From the NCBI GenBank assembly GCA_964580675.1, contig CAZOLI010000028.1, forward strand, positions 1 to 35,954: a stretch of DNA of 35,954 nucleotides, given 5' to 3'. The position numbers and the translations under genes were made by a program. This document shows, piece by piece, positions 8,897 through 17,054 of this stretch. The stretch is from CAZOLI01 sp964580675 (lineage in GTDB: Bacteria > Planctomycetota > MHYJ01 > CAYXQY01). Under the pieces are notes generated by a model. The model did no database searches. It had not been told where the DNA came from and saw only the letters and a list, made by a program, of their open reading frames with translations. How positions within the stretch are numbered: the stretch's first letter is position 1; the number at the start of each line of letters is the position of its first letter.

Positions 8897-10693
8897 CTAA
8901 CGAAATCGCTGATCCAGTTCCCTGCGACGCAGGCGTACGGCGCCGGGTGTGATCTCGATGAGTTCGTTGTCGTCGATCCACTCGAGGCCGAACTCGATGT
9001 CCACGTCCACGGGGGGCTCTAACTGGATGTTGTCGTCCGAACCGTCGGCGCGGAAGTTCGTCAGCTGTTTGTTCTTCGTGACGTTCACGTCCAGGTCGCT
9101 TTTCTTGGCGTGCTCGCCGACAATCATGCCCTCGTAACATTCCGTGCCGGGCTTCACGAACATCCGGCCCCGATCCTTGAGGCTGTGAAGCGCGTACGCT
9201 TTCGCCTCTCCTTCACGGTCGGCAATCAGCGCCCCGGTCCGACGCCCCGAAAGGTTGCCGTTGACCGGCCGGTACTCCGAAAACGATGTCGTCAGTATGC
9301 CGGTCCCCCGCGTGTCCGTCTTAAACTCCGATCGGTATCCCACCAGACCACGGGTCGGCACACGAAATTCCAGGCGAACCCGGTCGCCCCGAAGCCGGGC
9401 GTAGTCCCGCATCTCTCCGTTTCGGTCCCCGAGTTTCTCCCGGACCGCTCCCATGTACTGCTCGGGCACATCCACGACAACCCGTTCGACCGGTTCCAGC
9501 TCTTCCCCGTCCTCCTCCTTCGTCAGCACCTCGAATTTCCCGACGAGCAACTCGTACCCCTCGCGCCGTATTTCTTCCAGCATAATGGCCAGCTGTAGCT
9601 GTCCCCGGCCCATGACGTTCCAGCGTTCGGTGTTGCCGGTGTCCCGGAGATCGATGGCAACGTTGTTCCGATCCTCGGCCTGCAGCCGTTCGTACACCCT
9701 TCGACTGGTGACGTACTCCCCCTCCCGACCGGCGAAGGGACTGTCGTTGGCCATCACGGTAATGCCAACGGTCGGATCATCGACGGCAATTCTCGGGAGT
9801 GGAGACGGATTGTCCGTGCTGGTGATCGTGTCACCGATCTGTACGTCCCCGGCACCGGCCAGGGCGACGATTTCCCCGGCGTGCGCCTCGTCGATGGACC
9901 GCTTCTGAAGCCCCTCGTGCACTTTGAGGGCGGTGACGTCCGCCTCAATTTCACCGTCCTCCTGAATGATCTTTACCGTTTCGCCCTCGCGAACCGATCC
10001 GCTTTTGATCCGGCCAATCGCAAGGCGGCCCAGGTAATCGCTGTAGCCCAGGTCCGAAACCAGCATCTGGAGCGGTCCGTCGGCTTCGGTCTTCGGCGGG
10101 GGAACGTGTTCGATAATCGTGTCGAAAAGGGGTTCAAGGTCTTCTCCCTCCTCTTCGGGGTCCTCCACCGCCAACCCGTGAATCGCCGCGCTGTAGAGGA
10201 TCGGAAAATCAAGCTGATGGTCCGAGGCGTCCAGTTCGAGGAACAGCTCGAACACCTCGTCGACGACCTCGCTGATGCGTGCGTCGTCGCGATCGATCTT
10301 GTTCACACAGAGAATAAGCTCGAGGTCCTTCTCGATGGCGTTCTTCAGCACGAACCGGGTCTGCGGCAGGGGTCCTTCGGACGCGTCGACCAGAAGAAGC
10401 GCCCCGTCGACCATGTTGAGAATGCGCTCGACCTCGCCCCCGAAGTCACTGTGCCCCGGGGTATCGACGATGTTAATTTTCGTTCCATCATGCATAAGCG
10501 CCGCGTTCTTCGAGGAGATGGTGATCCCGCGTTCCCGCTCGAGGTCCTGGGTGTCCATAATGCGCTCCCCCGTCGCCTCGTGCTCGCGGAACACACCGCT
10601 CTGCTTCAGAAGGTGATCAACCAGCGTGGTCTTTCCATGGTCGACGTGAGCAATAATGGCCACATTTCGAATGTCGTCGTGTTGTTCGGTCAT
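8897..10693 (-). CDS. typA: ribosome-associated GTPase TypA/BipA
   Basis: A 598-residue translational GTPase of the TypA/BipA family (usual length about 600-615), which acts on the 50S subunit in ribosome assembly and stress adaptation. The G domain shows G1 AHVDHGKTT (15-23), the switch segment RGITISSKNAAL, G3 DTPGHSDFGGEV and G4 NKID. Domain II follows, then the family C-terminal half with the VGYRSEFKTDTRGTGI and MFVKPGTECYEGMIVGEH signatures, which separate TypA from LepA and EF-G. The start at ATG 10693 places the G1 loop at the usual position. Only a weak GAAG lies before it, but a stable inverted repeat sits just upstream (10714-10737). It is transcribed alone, opposite to its neighbours. 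Confidence 0.97.
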   Translation of the reverse strand: MTEQHDDIRNVAIIAHVDHGKTTLVDHLLKQSGVFREHEATGERIMDTQDLERERGITISSKNAALMHDGTKINIVDTPGHSDFGGEVERILNMVDGALLLVDASEGPLPQTRFVLKNAIEKDLELILCVNKIDRDDARISEVVDEVFELFLELDASDHQLDFPILYSAAIHGLAVEDPEEEGEDLEPLFDTIIEHVPPPKTEADGPLQMLVSDLGYSDYLGRLAIGRIKSGSVREGETVKIIQEDGEIEADVTALKVHEGLQKRSIDEAHAGEIVALAGAGDVQIGDTITSTDNPSPLPRIAVDDPTVGITVMANDSPFAGREGEYVTSRRVYERLQAEDRNNVAIDLRDTGNTERWNVMGRGQLQLAIMLEEIRREGYELLVGKFEVLTKEEDGEELEPVERVVVDVPEQYMGAVREKLGDRNGEMRDYARLRGDRVRLEFRVPTRGLVGYRSEFKTDTRGTGILTTSFSEYRPVNGNLSGRRTGALIADREGEAKAYALHSLKDRGRMFVKPGTECYEGMIVGEHAKKSDLDVNVTKNKQLTNFRADGSDDNIQLEPPVDVDIEFGLEWIDDNELIEITPGAVRLRRRELDQRFR

Positions 10694-11592
10694 GGTGTTT
10701 TTCTTCGCAGTCGCGTCTCAACAGATTGATTGAGACGGTACAACGGACGGCCGGAACCGCCGCAGGAAAACATGTAAACAAAAACCAGAATTATAATATT
10801 GAATTCCGGAAGGAGTCGACGGACGATTTCCGTTCGCACCGCCGATGAATGGCATTTCCGAAACGGTCACACAGACGGTGACGTAGCACCGGGCGGAGAC
10901 TCGTCCGCACTCACCGATCGATTCTTCCCGGTTGCCCCACCATCATCAAATTGAGCAAAAGAATTATTGCATACTTCATTATACCGGGAATAACGGTGAA
11001 CATCACCCGGAAACGCAGTGCATGATCACATGCGAAGTCTTTTGTCCGCCGCCTCCTCATCGGTTCGGGACAGACCCAATGGCGGATGGAATTCTTTCCT
11101 TATTATTCATATTCGGCCGCTCATCTCAATGGTAAAGAATTTTACCGCCCCAAAAGAAACGTCTTATAGCGTTTCCGCCAATTGCCCGTTAATAGCCGGA
11201 TGGACAGATTTCAGTCGGTGGCCGGAAGCCTTCCTTCCAATTCAGGTCGCCGGGAACCATCTGCCATGACACGACGGAAAAAACCAATCACCGGATATAT
11301 GAAGTTCCACCACCGGCAGGAACCTGAATTGCAAAATGGACATTCAAAACTTAAAATGACCTAAATTCACAGGACAGGGACACGAACCCCCTGTTCAATC
11401 ATTACTGAAGAAGGAAACGGAAGGCAGAATGAACAGTTCGAATGTTCCCGGGGGCCACTTCGGATGAGAGACCAACCGGGTACCCCTAAGAGAGGAAACA
11501 GGGGCACGGCACAACCGGAAATAGAACCGCCGATCGAACCGCTTTCCCCCGCATCTACTTTCCCTTTGAACCCCGATTATCTCGAAAAACTC
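10694..11592. other. 899-base intergenic region between typA and a secreted protein gene
   Basis: This divergent gap holds the typA leader hairpin (10714-10737), an AT-rich patch containing TATAAT-like sequence on both strands (about 10788-10802) and a small inverted repeat GGTAAA-gaat-TTTACC (11131-11146). Short open frames exist in several phases, but none shows a protein-like composition, ribosome binding site or known motif. The frame of the downstream gene can be extended upstream to 11464, but the signal peptide argues for a start at 11593. Confidence 0.5.
10714..10737 (-). promoter_or_regulatory. inverted repeat in the typA leader
   Basis: CGTCTCAA (10714-10721) and TTGAGACG (10730-10737) form a perfect 8-bp dyad with an 8-base spacer, ending about 21 bases before the typA ATG. 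It could be an RNA hairpin near the ribosome binding site or an operator. Which one is not visible from the sequence. Confidence 0.4.
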
Positions 11593-13314
11593 ATGAAACA
11601 AATCAAACGAGTTCCTGGCCTGATAGCAATCATTGCTTTTGCCCTGTTTTCGACGACCGCAGCAGCGGACGAATACGAAGAGGCGAAAAAAAGCGCCCGA
11701 GATCTTGCCAAAAACATTGCCAGCGCAGAACCGGATGAATTTCACAGGTATTTTGAGGAGAAAACCGCCGGTCGGATGGCTCTGCGGATCCTGGGACATG
11801 CGGTACCGGGTCTCATCAAACGGCTTGAAAACAAGGACGACCACGACCTTGACCTGGAAAAAATCAAGAAAAAATTACAGAACGTCCGGGACGAATACGA
11901 ATTCCCCGAAAACATGCGTGACATAAAACCCGAAGAACTCAAACCTTTTGAAGACGCGGGTCGGGATCTCCTGAAACGGGGGATTGAAATGATCAAACCA
12001 TTGACCGATGCCCTGGGAAAAAACTGGAACCCTTACCGAAACATCGACGACGAGGGGGAACTGGAACTGGTGGTGTATCACCCGAAAAAGGTCCGCATGA
12101 ACAGTCCCGTTTACGCCATGAAAACAGGTGGGGAATGGAGGGCTTTTATCCGGCGTAGCCGTCTGGTGGCCCTCCAGGAGAACGATCTTCCCGAAAATCC
12201 TATTCTCGAGGAAAACGGCGAAATAAAATACCCGATCTTCGCCAACCGATCCGTGTCCGAGGAAGAATACGACCACCTGCTCAACGAGTTCACGATCGAC
12301 GATCACCTGGACGGACCTGAAACCACACACGGTCCCATCGCCGTTCGACTCGCGGACACGGAATTTAAGTTTGACCAGCTGACCCCAAAACTGGAGATCC
12401 TGTTAATCCCATTGCCGAACCTGAATCTAAAAGGCGAGCTCCACTCGTCCGTGACCTATCACCAGCGGTATCCGTACTACGATTACACGCCCGGCACGAT
12501 TCAGCTGGATAAAATTGCGGATTCCGACGGAAACAACCTCCTCGACGGCCCACCGGCAAAAAGCAATATGAGAGGGGGAAAACGAGACTTCGGAGACGTG
12601 ATTCGACCGGTTGTGCCGGAGGACATCAGCGCCCGGTTGAAGGAAGGCGTCACCCACGAAGACCTCGCCGGAGCCACCGCAAAAGGATCCGTTAATTTGA
12701 ACCTTCCGGTAAATTTTCAAGTTGTGACTCTTCAGGGTGGCGAAGACAAAGAGGAGTTTGAGCTGGATCAGGAGAAGGTTCATCTCGTGATCAAACGACA
12801 CGGTGAGAAAAACGACCTGAAATTCCGTCGTGATTTTCACAAAGGAGAGGAATTAATCCCCATTATTCGCCCCCTGAACAAAGAGGGCCGGGTGATCGAA
12901 ACGACGGATCAGAAGGTGGAAAGACCGGTCGGAGAAGACGACATATACACCTTCACCCTTGATGAGGAACCGGACGCCTTTGAGGTTCTCGTCGCCGAAC
13001 GGTTCATCGACCGATCCTTTTCCTTCGAACACCCGATCAAGCTCAAATCGGCGTCCTTCACCGCCGATCAGGTTAACGAATCGGTTTCCTTCCCGGGCGG
13101 AGACCTGACCGTGACAAAAATGAGTTACAGCGAGGAGGATGACCGGACCACGGTAACGATCGAAGCGGACAACCTCGACCCCATCACCCAGGTGGTGGCC
13201 TTCCGGGATGAAGCGTCGGTGGATCGCAGGAGAATGAGCAAGTCAAAGAAAATCGAGGTCACCTTCGCCGGCAAAATCGACTCCGTTAAGGTCTGGTTCA
13301 AAAACTACAAATAA
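11593..13314 (+). CDS. secreted protein of unknown function
   Basis: A 573-residue protein when started at ATG 11593. That start is preferred because it gives a clean signal peptide, MKQIKRVPGLIAIIAFALF..., with a probable cut after AAA near residue 24. The same frame extends upstream to 11464, but that stretch is Pro-rich and not conserved-looking. After the signal come a helical, charged region (about 25-150) and then a strand-rich region with many Asp and Glu (about 150-573), suggesting beta-sandwich domains. There are no Cys pairs, lipobox, membrane helix or catalytic motif that I recognise. No ribosome binding site is visible. It converges on the FtsX-type permease gene 71 bases away. 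Function unknown. Confidence 0.75.
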   Translation: MKQIKRVPGLIAIIAFALFSTTAAADEYEEAKKSARDLAKNIASAEPDEFHRYFEEKTAGRMALRILGHAVPGLIKRLENKDDHDLDLEKIKKKLQNVRDEYEFPENMRDIKPEELKPFEDAGRDLLKRGIEMIKPLTDALGKNWNPYRNIDDEGELELVVYHPKKVRMNSPVYAMKTGGEWRAFIRRSRLVALQENDLPENPILEENGEIKYPIFANRSVSEEEYDHLLNEFTIDDHLDGPETTHGPIAVRLADTEFKFDQLTPKLEILLIPLPNLNLKGELHSSVTYHQRYPYYDYTPGTIQLDKIADSDGNNLLDGPPAKSNMRGGKRDFGDVIRPVVPEDISARLKEGVTHEDLAGATAKGSVNLNLPVNFQVVTLQGGEDKEEFELDQEKVHLVIKRHGEKNDLKFRRDFHKGEELIPIIRPLNKEGRVIETTDQKVERPVGEDDIYTFTLDEEPDAFEVLVAERFIDRSFSFEHPIKLKSASFTADQVNESVSFPGGDLTVTKMSYSEEDDRTTVTIEADNLDPITQVVAFRDEASVDRRRMSKSKKIEVTFAGKIDSVKVWFKNYK

Positions 13315-13385
13315 AATACGTCCCCTTCGAACGGATTGTTCACGTCCACCTCTGGCCCGTGGAACACCGGAACTATCAACGGTCG

Positions 13386-15890
13386 CTACCCACGACCTTC
13401 CTCGAGTAGGTCGGAAAGCGGCGTGTTGAAGAGGTGGTAGATCGGGTAAGCCAATGACAGGACAACGGTGAACGACAGCAGGAACAACAGGGTAAGGACC
13501 GGGGACCACCGGAGCTGAAATGGAATGAGCCAGCCGAAGGCTCGCCGATTGATGACGCGAATCAGCACATAGGAGAGGTATAACCCGGTCGGAACCGCCG
13601 CCAGGAATGCGGTGACCGAAATCAGGGCGACCTCCCCGGACACCAGACCGGCCAGAAGGCTTCGGGATGCCCCGACCGCGGAAAGCCGGCCGAAGATCCA
13701 TGCCCGGGACCGGGTGAAGGAAATCAGAAGAATCAACAACCCGAGTGCCGCAACCAGGCTTGCAACCACTTCCATGACACCGGTCACGGCGAAGGTCCGG
13801 TCAAACTGCTTCATTGCCCGTCGACGGATCCCATCGCGGGTCTCCAGGTAATAACCGAAACGGTCGCAGAGGTTCGAGAGCCGCTGTCGGACCTCATGCC
13901 GATCGTCGTCGTTGTCAGCAAAAACAGCCGCACTGGAGATCGTCACGTTTCTGTATCGTTTCCGCATCACCGCCAGATCCATATAGACGAGCGCCCACTC
14001 CGTGCTGTAATTGTTGAACACGCCGCCGATTCGAACCGATGTCTGTTCACCGCCGGACACGGGGAGTTCAAGCAAATCACCCGCCGAACGCTGCAATCGA
14101 TATGCCCCCGGTTCCGACAGCCAGACCTTTCCCTGTTCCAGCGCTTTCCAGGGATCCCCTCCATCGGTTTCGTTGAACTGAAAGTGAAGCCGTCCGTGGA
14201 GCACGTCCGGTTCGATACCACGAATCGTTAACGGCTCTCCTCCTTTGGTGATGACGGTTGTTTCCCCCAGTAATCCAACCGCCTCAACCCCCTTTTCCTC
14301 CCGAACGTTTTCGATAAATTGCTCGTCGAGGGCCAACTTCCGTCGATCCGAACCTTCCGGTACGGCACGGACGTAATAGTCGGCACGGACAACACTCTCG
14401 ACCCAGCCGTCGACGGTGCTTCGAAACGAGTCCACCATGAAGGAAACCGCCAGGACCAGGGAAAAAGCAGCGACAAGAACGGCCGTCATAACAGCTGTTC
14501 TTGACCCGTAAAATCGCACGTTCCGTCGTGCCATCCGGCTCCAGGTTCCTCCCACGGGTATCCGTGATACAGCGTTCAACAGGAGGGGACTCATCAGGCT
14601 GCCTCCCAGAGCAATTAGAAAACAGCTAAGAAACCCGGCAAGAATGTGATCGATGGCGAGAAACAGAACAGACGACCCCGCAAAACAGCCAAGACCGATC
14701 GAAAAGTACGCGAACGAATGTCCGTTCTCGTCCTCCCGGCGTCCGGGGTGGCTCTCCCAGGATCGCGGTGGTGTCCCGAGCCGATTCCAGATCGGTTTAA
14801 ACCCACCGACCAGGGTTGTTCCCAGACCCAACAAAAACGCGACGAACACCACGGAACCCGATATCGATTGATGTTCGGAAAAGAGAGGAACGTAAAGCTG
14901 ATCCACCGTCCCCCGGACCAGTTTCTCGAGTGGGCCGGCAAACACCAGGCCGATGCCGATTCCCAGCAGGGATCCGAACACACCGAGTACGGCCAGACCA
15001 CCGAACAGAAATACACAGATCTCCATATCGGAAGTGCCAAGTGTCTTCAGCAACGAGATCATGCTGGTCTGTCGGGAAGCGTAAAGGTACATTGTGCTGT
15101 ACACAAGAAAGCCGCCCACAAACAGAGCCAGAAAGGAAAGTGCACGAAGATTCCAGCGAAACGAGTCCAGCATCGACCGAACCGACCTCGTTCGTCTGCC
15201 AACCGGATAAAGAACCGCGTCCTCACCGATCTGGTTTCGTACTTCATCCGGTGAATCGTCTTCGTCGACCCGGATCAAAATACGGGTTAATGTCCCCTCC
15301 TTTCCGAACTGTTTCTGCAAATACGCCAGCCCAATCAGAACGGTCCGCCGTGTTTGTTTATCCGGAAGGAACCCGGCGACTCGAAGCGGCCGCTCGATGG
15401 CGTTTACCGTAAGCGAGATACGGTCCCCCCGCCCGTATCGATTCCTGAAATCCGAGGAAAGCACGACGAGGGGTCGATTGGAGAGTTCTCCCTCTCCCGG
15501 AAGCGACGACTTCTGATCCTCTGATCGAAACTTCAGGTATCCCGACGGCTCGACGCCATTAACACGCACGGTTTCGTCGGTGTCCCCGTCCCCACTTCCG
15601 ATTCGACCATACGTTTCCAGCACAGGCGTCATCACCAGGTCCGTGTTTTCCCGGAGCCGATCATACAAAGCTCCGGTCAGTGGCCCGGTCCGTGATTCAA
15701 CGACGTGGGTTGCGTTACCAAAGGTAGTTTCGATTGACGTCTCAAAGGCGCGGATCGCACGGTTGGAGGCCGCTTCCATGCCGAGCCATCCTCCGACCCC
15801 CACCGCAATGCCCGTGACGGAAAGCGCCCAGAGCACCGGGTGAAACCGCACGTCCCGCCAGATCAGTCGAAACCACCGGGAGATGTTCAA
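13386..15890 (-). CDS. FtsX-type ABC transporter permease (YbbP/LolC-like)
   Basis: An 834-residue permease with about ten membrane helices. An N-terminal helix (VLWALSVTGIAVGVGGWLG) is followed by a large extracytoplasmic domain. A first FtsX module of three helices (about 280-410) follows, then a central pair, a second extracytoplasmic domain, and a final FtsX module (about 705-825, VTGVMEVVASLVAALGLLILL...). The length and doubled FtsX arrangement match YbbP-like exporters rather than 400-residue LolC/E. The start is TTG 15890: it overlaps the ATPase stop as TTGA and has an AGGGG upstream, whereas the longer frame to 15989 only overlaps the ATPase gene. With the ATPase it would form a mechanotransmission-type complex; the substrate is unknown. 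Confidence 0.9.
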   Translation of the reverse strand: MNISRWFRLIWRDVRFHPVLWALSVTGIAVGVGGWLGMEAASNRAIRAFETSIETTFGNATHVVESRTGPLTGALYDRLRENTDLVMTPVLETYGRIGSGDGDTDETVRVNGVEPSGYLKFRSEDQKSSLPGEGELSNRPLVVLSSDFRNRYGRGDRISLTVNAIERPLRVAGFLPDKQTRRTVLIGLAYLQKQFGKEGTLTRILIRVDEDDSPDEVRNQIGEDAVLYPVGRRTRSVRSMLDSFRWNLRALSFLALFVGGFLVYSTMYLYASRQTSMISLLKTLGTSDMEICVFLFGGLAVLGVFGSLLGIGIGLVFAGPLEKLVRGTVDQLYVPLFSEHQSISGSVVFVAFLLGLGTTLVGGFKPIWNRLGTPPRSWESHPGRREDENGHSFAYFSIGLGCFAGSSVLFLAIDHILAGFLSCFLIALGGSLMSPLLLNAVSRIPVGGTWSRMARRNVRFYGSRTAVMTAVLVAAFSLVLAVSFMVDSFRSTVDGWVESVVRADYYVRAVPEGSDRRKLALDEQFIENVREEKGVEAVGLLGETTVITKGGEPLTIRGIEPDVLHGRLHFQFNETDGGDPWKALEQGKVWLSEPGAYRLQRSAGDLLELPVSGGEQTSVRIGGVFNNYSTEWALVYMDLAVMRKRYRNVTISSAAVFADNDDDRHEVRQRLSNLCDRFGYYLETRDGIRRRAMKQFDRTFAVTGVMEVVASLVAALGLLILLISFTRSRAWIFGRLSAVGASRSLLAGLVSGEVALISVTAFLAAVPTGLYLSYVLIRVINRRAFGWLIPFQLRWSPVLTLLFLLSFTVVLSLAYPIYHLFNTPLSDLLEEGRG

Positions 15891-16546
15891 CGGAGGGACC
15901 CCTGACGAAGTTTGAGAACGCGGTCGCTGTAGTCGGCACAGGTGTCCGCGTGGGTGCCCATTACAAGCGCCACGTCTTCGTCTTTGCACAGGTCACGAAA
16001 GGCCTCCAGAACAGTACGGGAGTGCTCGTGGTCCAGGTTGCCCGTTGGCTCATCGGCCAGCACAACGGCCGGGGAGTGTACCAGGGCCCGCGCGATCGCC
16101 ACTCGCTGCTGTTCACCGCCGGACAGGGTACGAGGAAAGGCCTCCGCCCGGTCGGCGATGCCGAGCTCAACAAGCAACCGGTCGGCACGGTCGAGGTTGG
16201 TTTCCTGGTTTAACTCCAGGGGAAACCGGACGTTTTCCCGGGCGGTTAGGGTCGGTATAAGGTTAAAAAACTGGAACACCATGCCGATGTGTTCCCGGCG
16301 GAAGGCCGTTCGGTCGGATTCGGACAGTGCTGTCAGGCTCTCCCCGTCGACCCGCACCACTCCCTCGTCGGGGGCCTGGATGCCCCCAATAATATCCAGA
16401 AGGGTCGTCTTTCCGCTGCCGCTCTTGCCGGTGACACTGATGATCTCGCCGGGCTCGACGGACAGGGATACCGACTCCAGAACGCAGAGCGTTTCACTTC
16501 CCTGCCGATAGGATTTGGACACGTCCTCAACCTCAAGTCGCGTCAT
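15887..16546 (-). CDS. ABC transporter ATPase, LolD/FtsE/YbbA family
   Basis: A 219-residue ATPase with Walker A GKSGSGKT (40-47), Q-loop Gln92 in MVFQFFNLIPTLTA, signature LSGGEQQRVAIARAL (141-155) and Walker B VVLADEPTGNLD (161-172). The phrase ADEPTGNLD and the short length are typical of the MacB/LolD/FtsE group, which drives FtsX-fold permeases. ATG 16546 was chosen over an upstream in-frame start at 16642 because it begins the family-typical MTRLEVEDVSKSYRQG; the extra 32 residues look non-coding. There is no clear ribosome binding site. It overlaps the permease gene by four bases (TTGA), which indicates translational coupling and a two-gene operon. Confidence 0.95.
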   Translation of the reverse strand: MTRLEVEDVSKSYRQGSETLCVLESVSLSVEPGEIISVTGKSGSGKTTLLDIIGGIQAPDEGVVRVDGESLTALSESDRTAFRREHIGMVFQFFNLIPTLTARENVRFPLELNQETNLDRADRLLVELGIADRAEAFPRTLSGGEQQRVAIARALVHSPAVVLADEPTGNLDHEHSRTVLEAFRDLCKDEDVALVMGTHADTCADYSDRVLKLRQGSLR

Positions 16547-16880
16547 CGAGAAGACGGTTCCGAAAACAGAATTTATGGTGAAACGACGACAGTTCCCGGT
16601 CGTATCCGGGGTTCCGGCCGAAAGACGCAGTGATGATTTCACCCGTCCGGCATCTGGATTTTCTTCGGGATGATCGGGAGACCAACCACAGAAATGTCGG
16701 CGAGTCCGACCAAATTACCCGGATCGCAATCGAGTACATAATATGGTAGCCCAGCAAATTCGTCCTTTCAACGGCCCGACCGGTGTGGTAAACACCCTGG
16801 TCTACAACAGTGTATCTTCCGGTTTGTTGTTGGATGACGATCTTCTGGCGATCCTTTTCAAGCTCCGTGTCATCTCTTTT

Positions 16881-16910
16881 ATTCAACGGTGAAATCACAT
16901 ACCGTTGAAT
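16881..16910. promoter_or_regulatory. perfect 10-bp inverted repeat, candidate operator
   Basis: ATTCAACGGT (16881-16890) and ACCGTTGAAT (16901-16910) are exact reverse complements separated by 10 bases, so the half-site centres are 20 bp apart, about two helical turns. It lies in a divergent promoter region, 145 bases before the photolyase start. The length and symmetry suggest a dimeric regulator site; no T run follows, so it is not a typical terminator. Confidence 0.5.
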
Positions 16911-16975
16911 CGATGTCCCTCGTTTATCTTACGGAATTGCCCTACCGGTATTTCGGATAGGAAAATGATTATTAT

Positions 16976-17010
16976 CCGTATACGGCAACATCCGTGACTG
17001 CATACGGCAA
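16976..17010 (+). promoter_or_regulatory. palindrome and 9-bp direct repeats upstream of the photolyase gene
   Basis: CCGTATACGG (16976-16985) is a perfect palindrome. ATACGGCAA occurs at 16980-16988 and again at 17002-17010, spaced 22 bases start to start. The second copy ends 44 bases before the photolyase ATG, a position suited to transcription control. No -35/-10 pair could be assigned with confidence. Confidence 0.35.
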
Positions 17011-17054
17011 AGAATCGTTCCGTTCCTGAACCAACCTTCACTCTTCCGTGTTTC

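Larger units (their letters stand above)
16547..17054. other. divergent regulatory gap between the ABC pair and the photolyase
   Basis: This 508-base gap carries no convincing gene; a minus-strand frame (16533-16898) overlaps the ATPase start and has no protein signature. It holds a perfect 10-bp dyad (16881-16910), another copy of its half-site core TTCAACGG at 16767-16774, a palindrome CCGTATACGG (16976-16985) and a 9-bp direct repeat ATACGGCAA (16980-16988, 17002-17010) close to the photolyase start. Confidence 0.55.

Noticed and set aside
10785..10805. TATAAT sequence as promoter of typA
   Set aside because: The AT patch reads similarly on both strands and has no -35 hexamer at a proper distance on the typA strand.
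11464..11592. N-terminal extension of the secreted protein gene
   Set aside because: Pro-rich, no signal-like character; the start at 11593 gives a proper signal peptide.
15891..15989. N-terminal extension of the FtsX-type permease
   Set aside because: It lies wholly inside the ATPase gene in another frame and is Arg-rich like an out-of-frame product; the TTG at the TTGA overlap fits better.
16533..16898. Minus-strand frame of 121 codons in the gap before the ABC ATPase
   Set aside because: It overlaps the ATPase start, spans the perfect dyad region partly, and shows no domain, ribosome binding site or protein-like composition.
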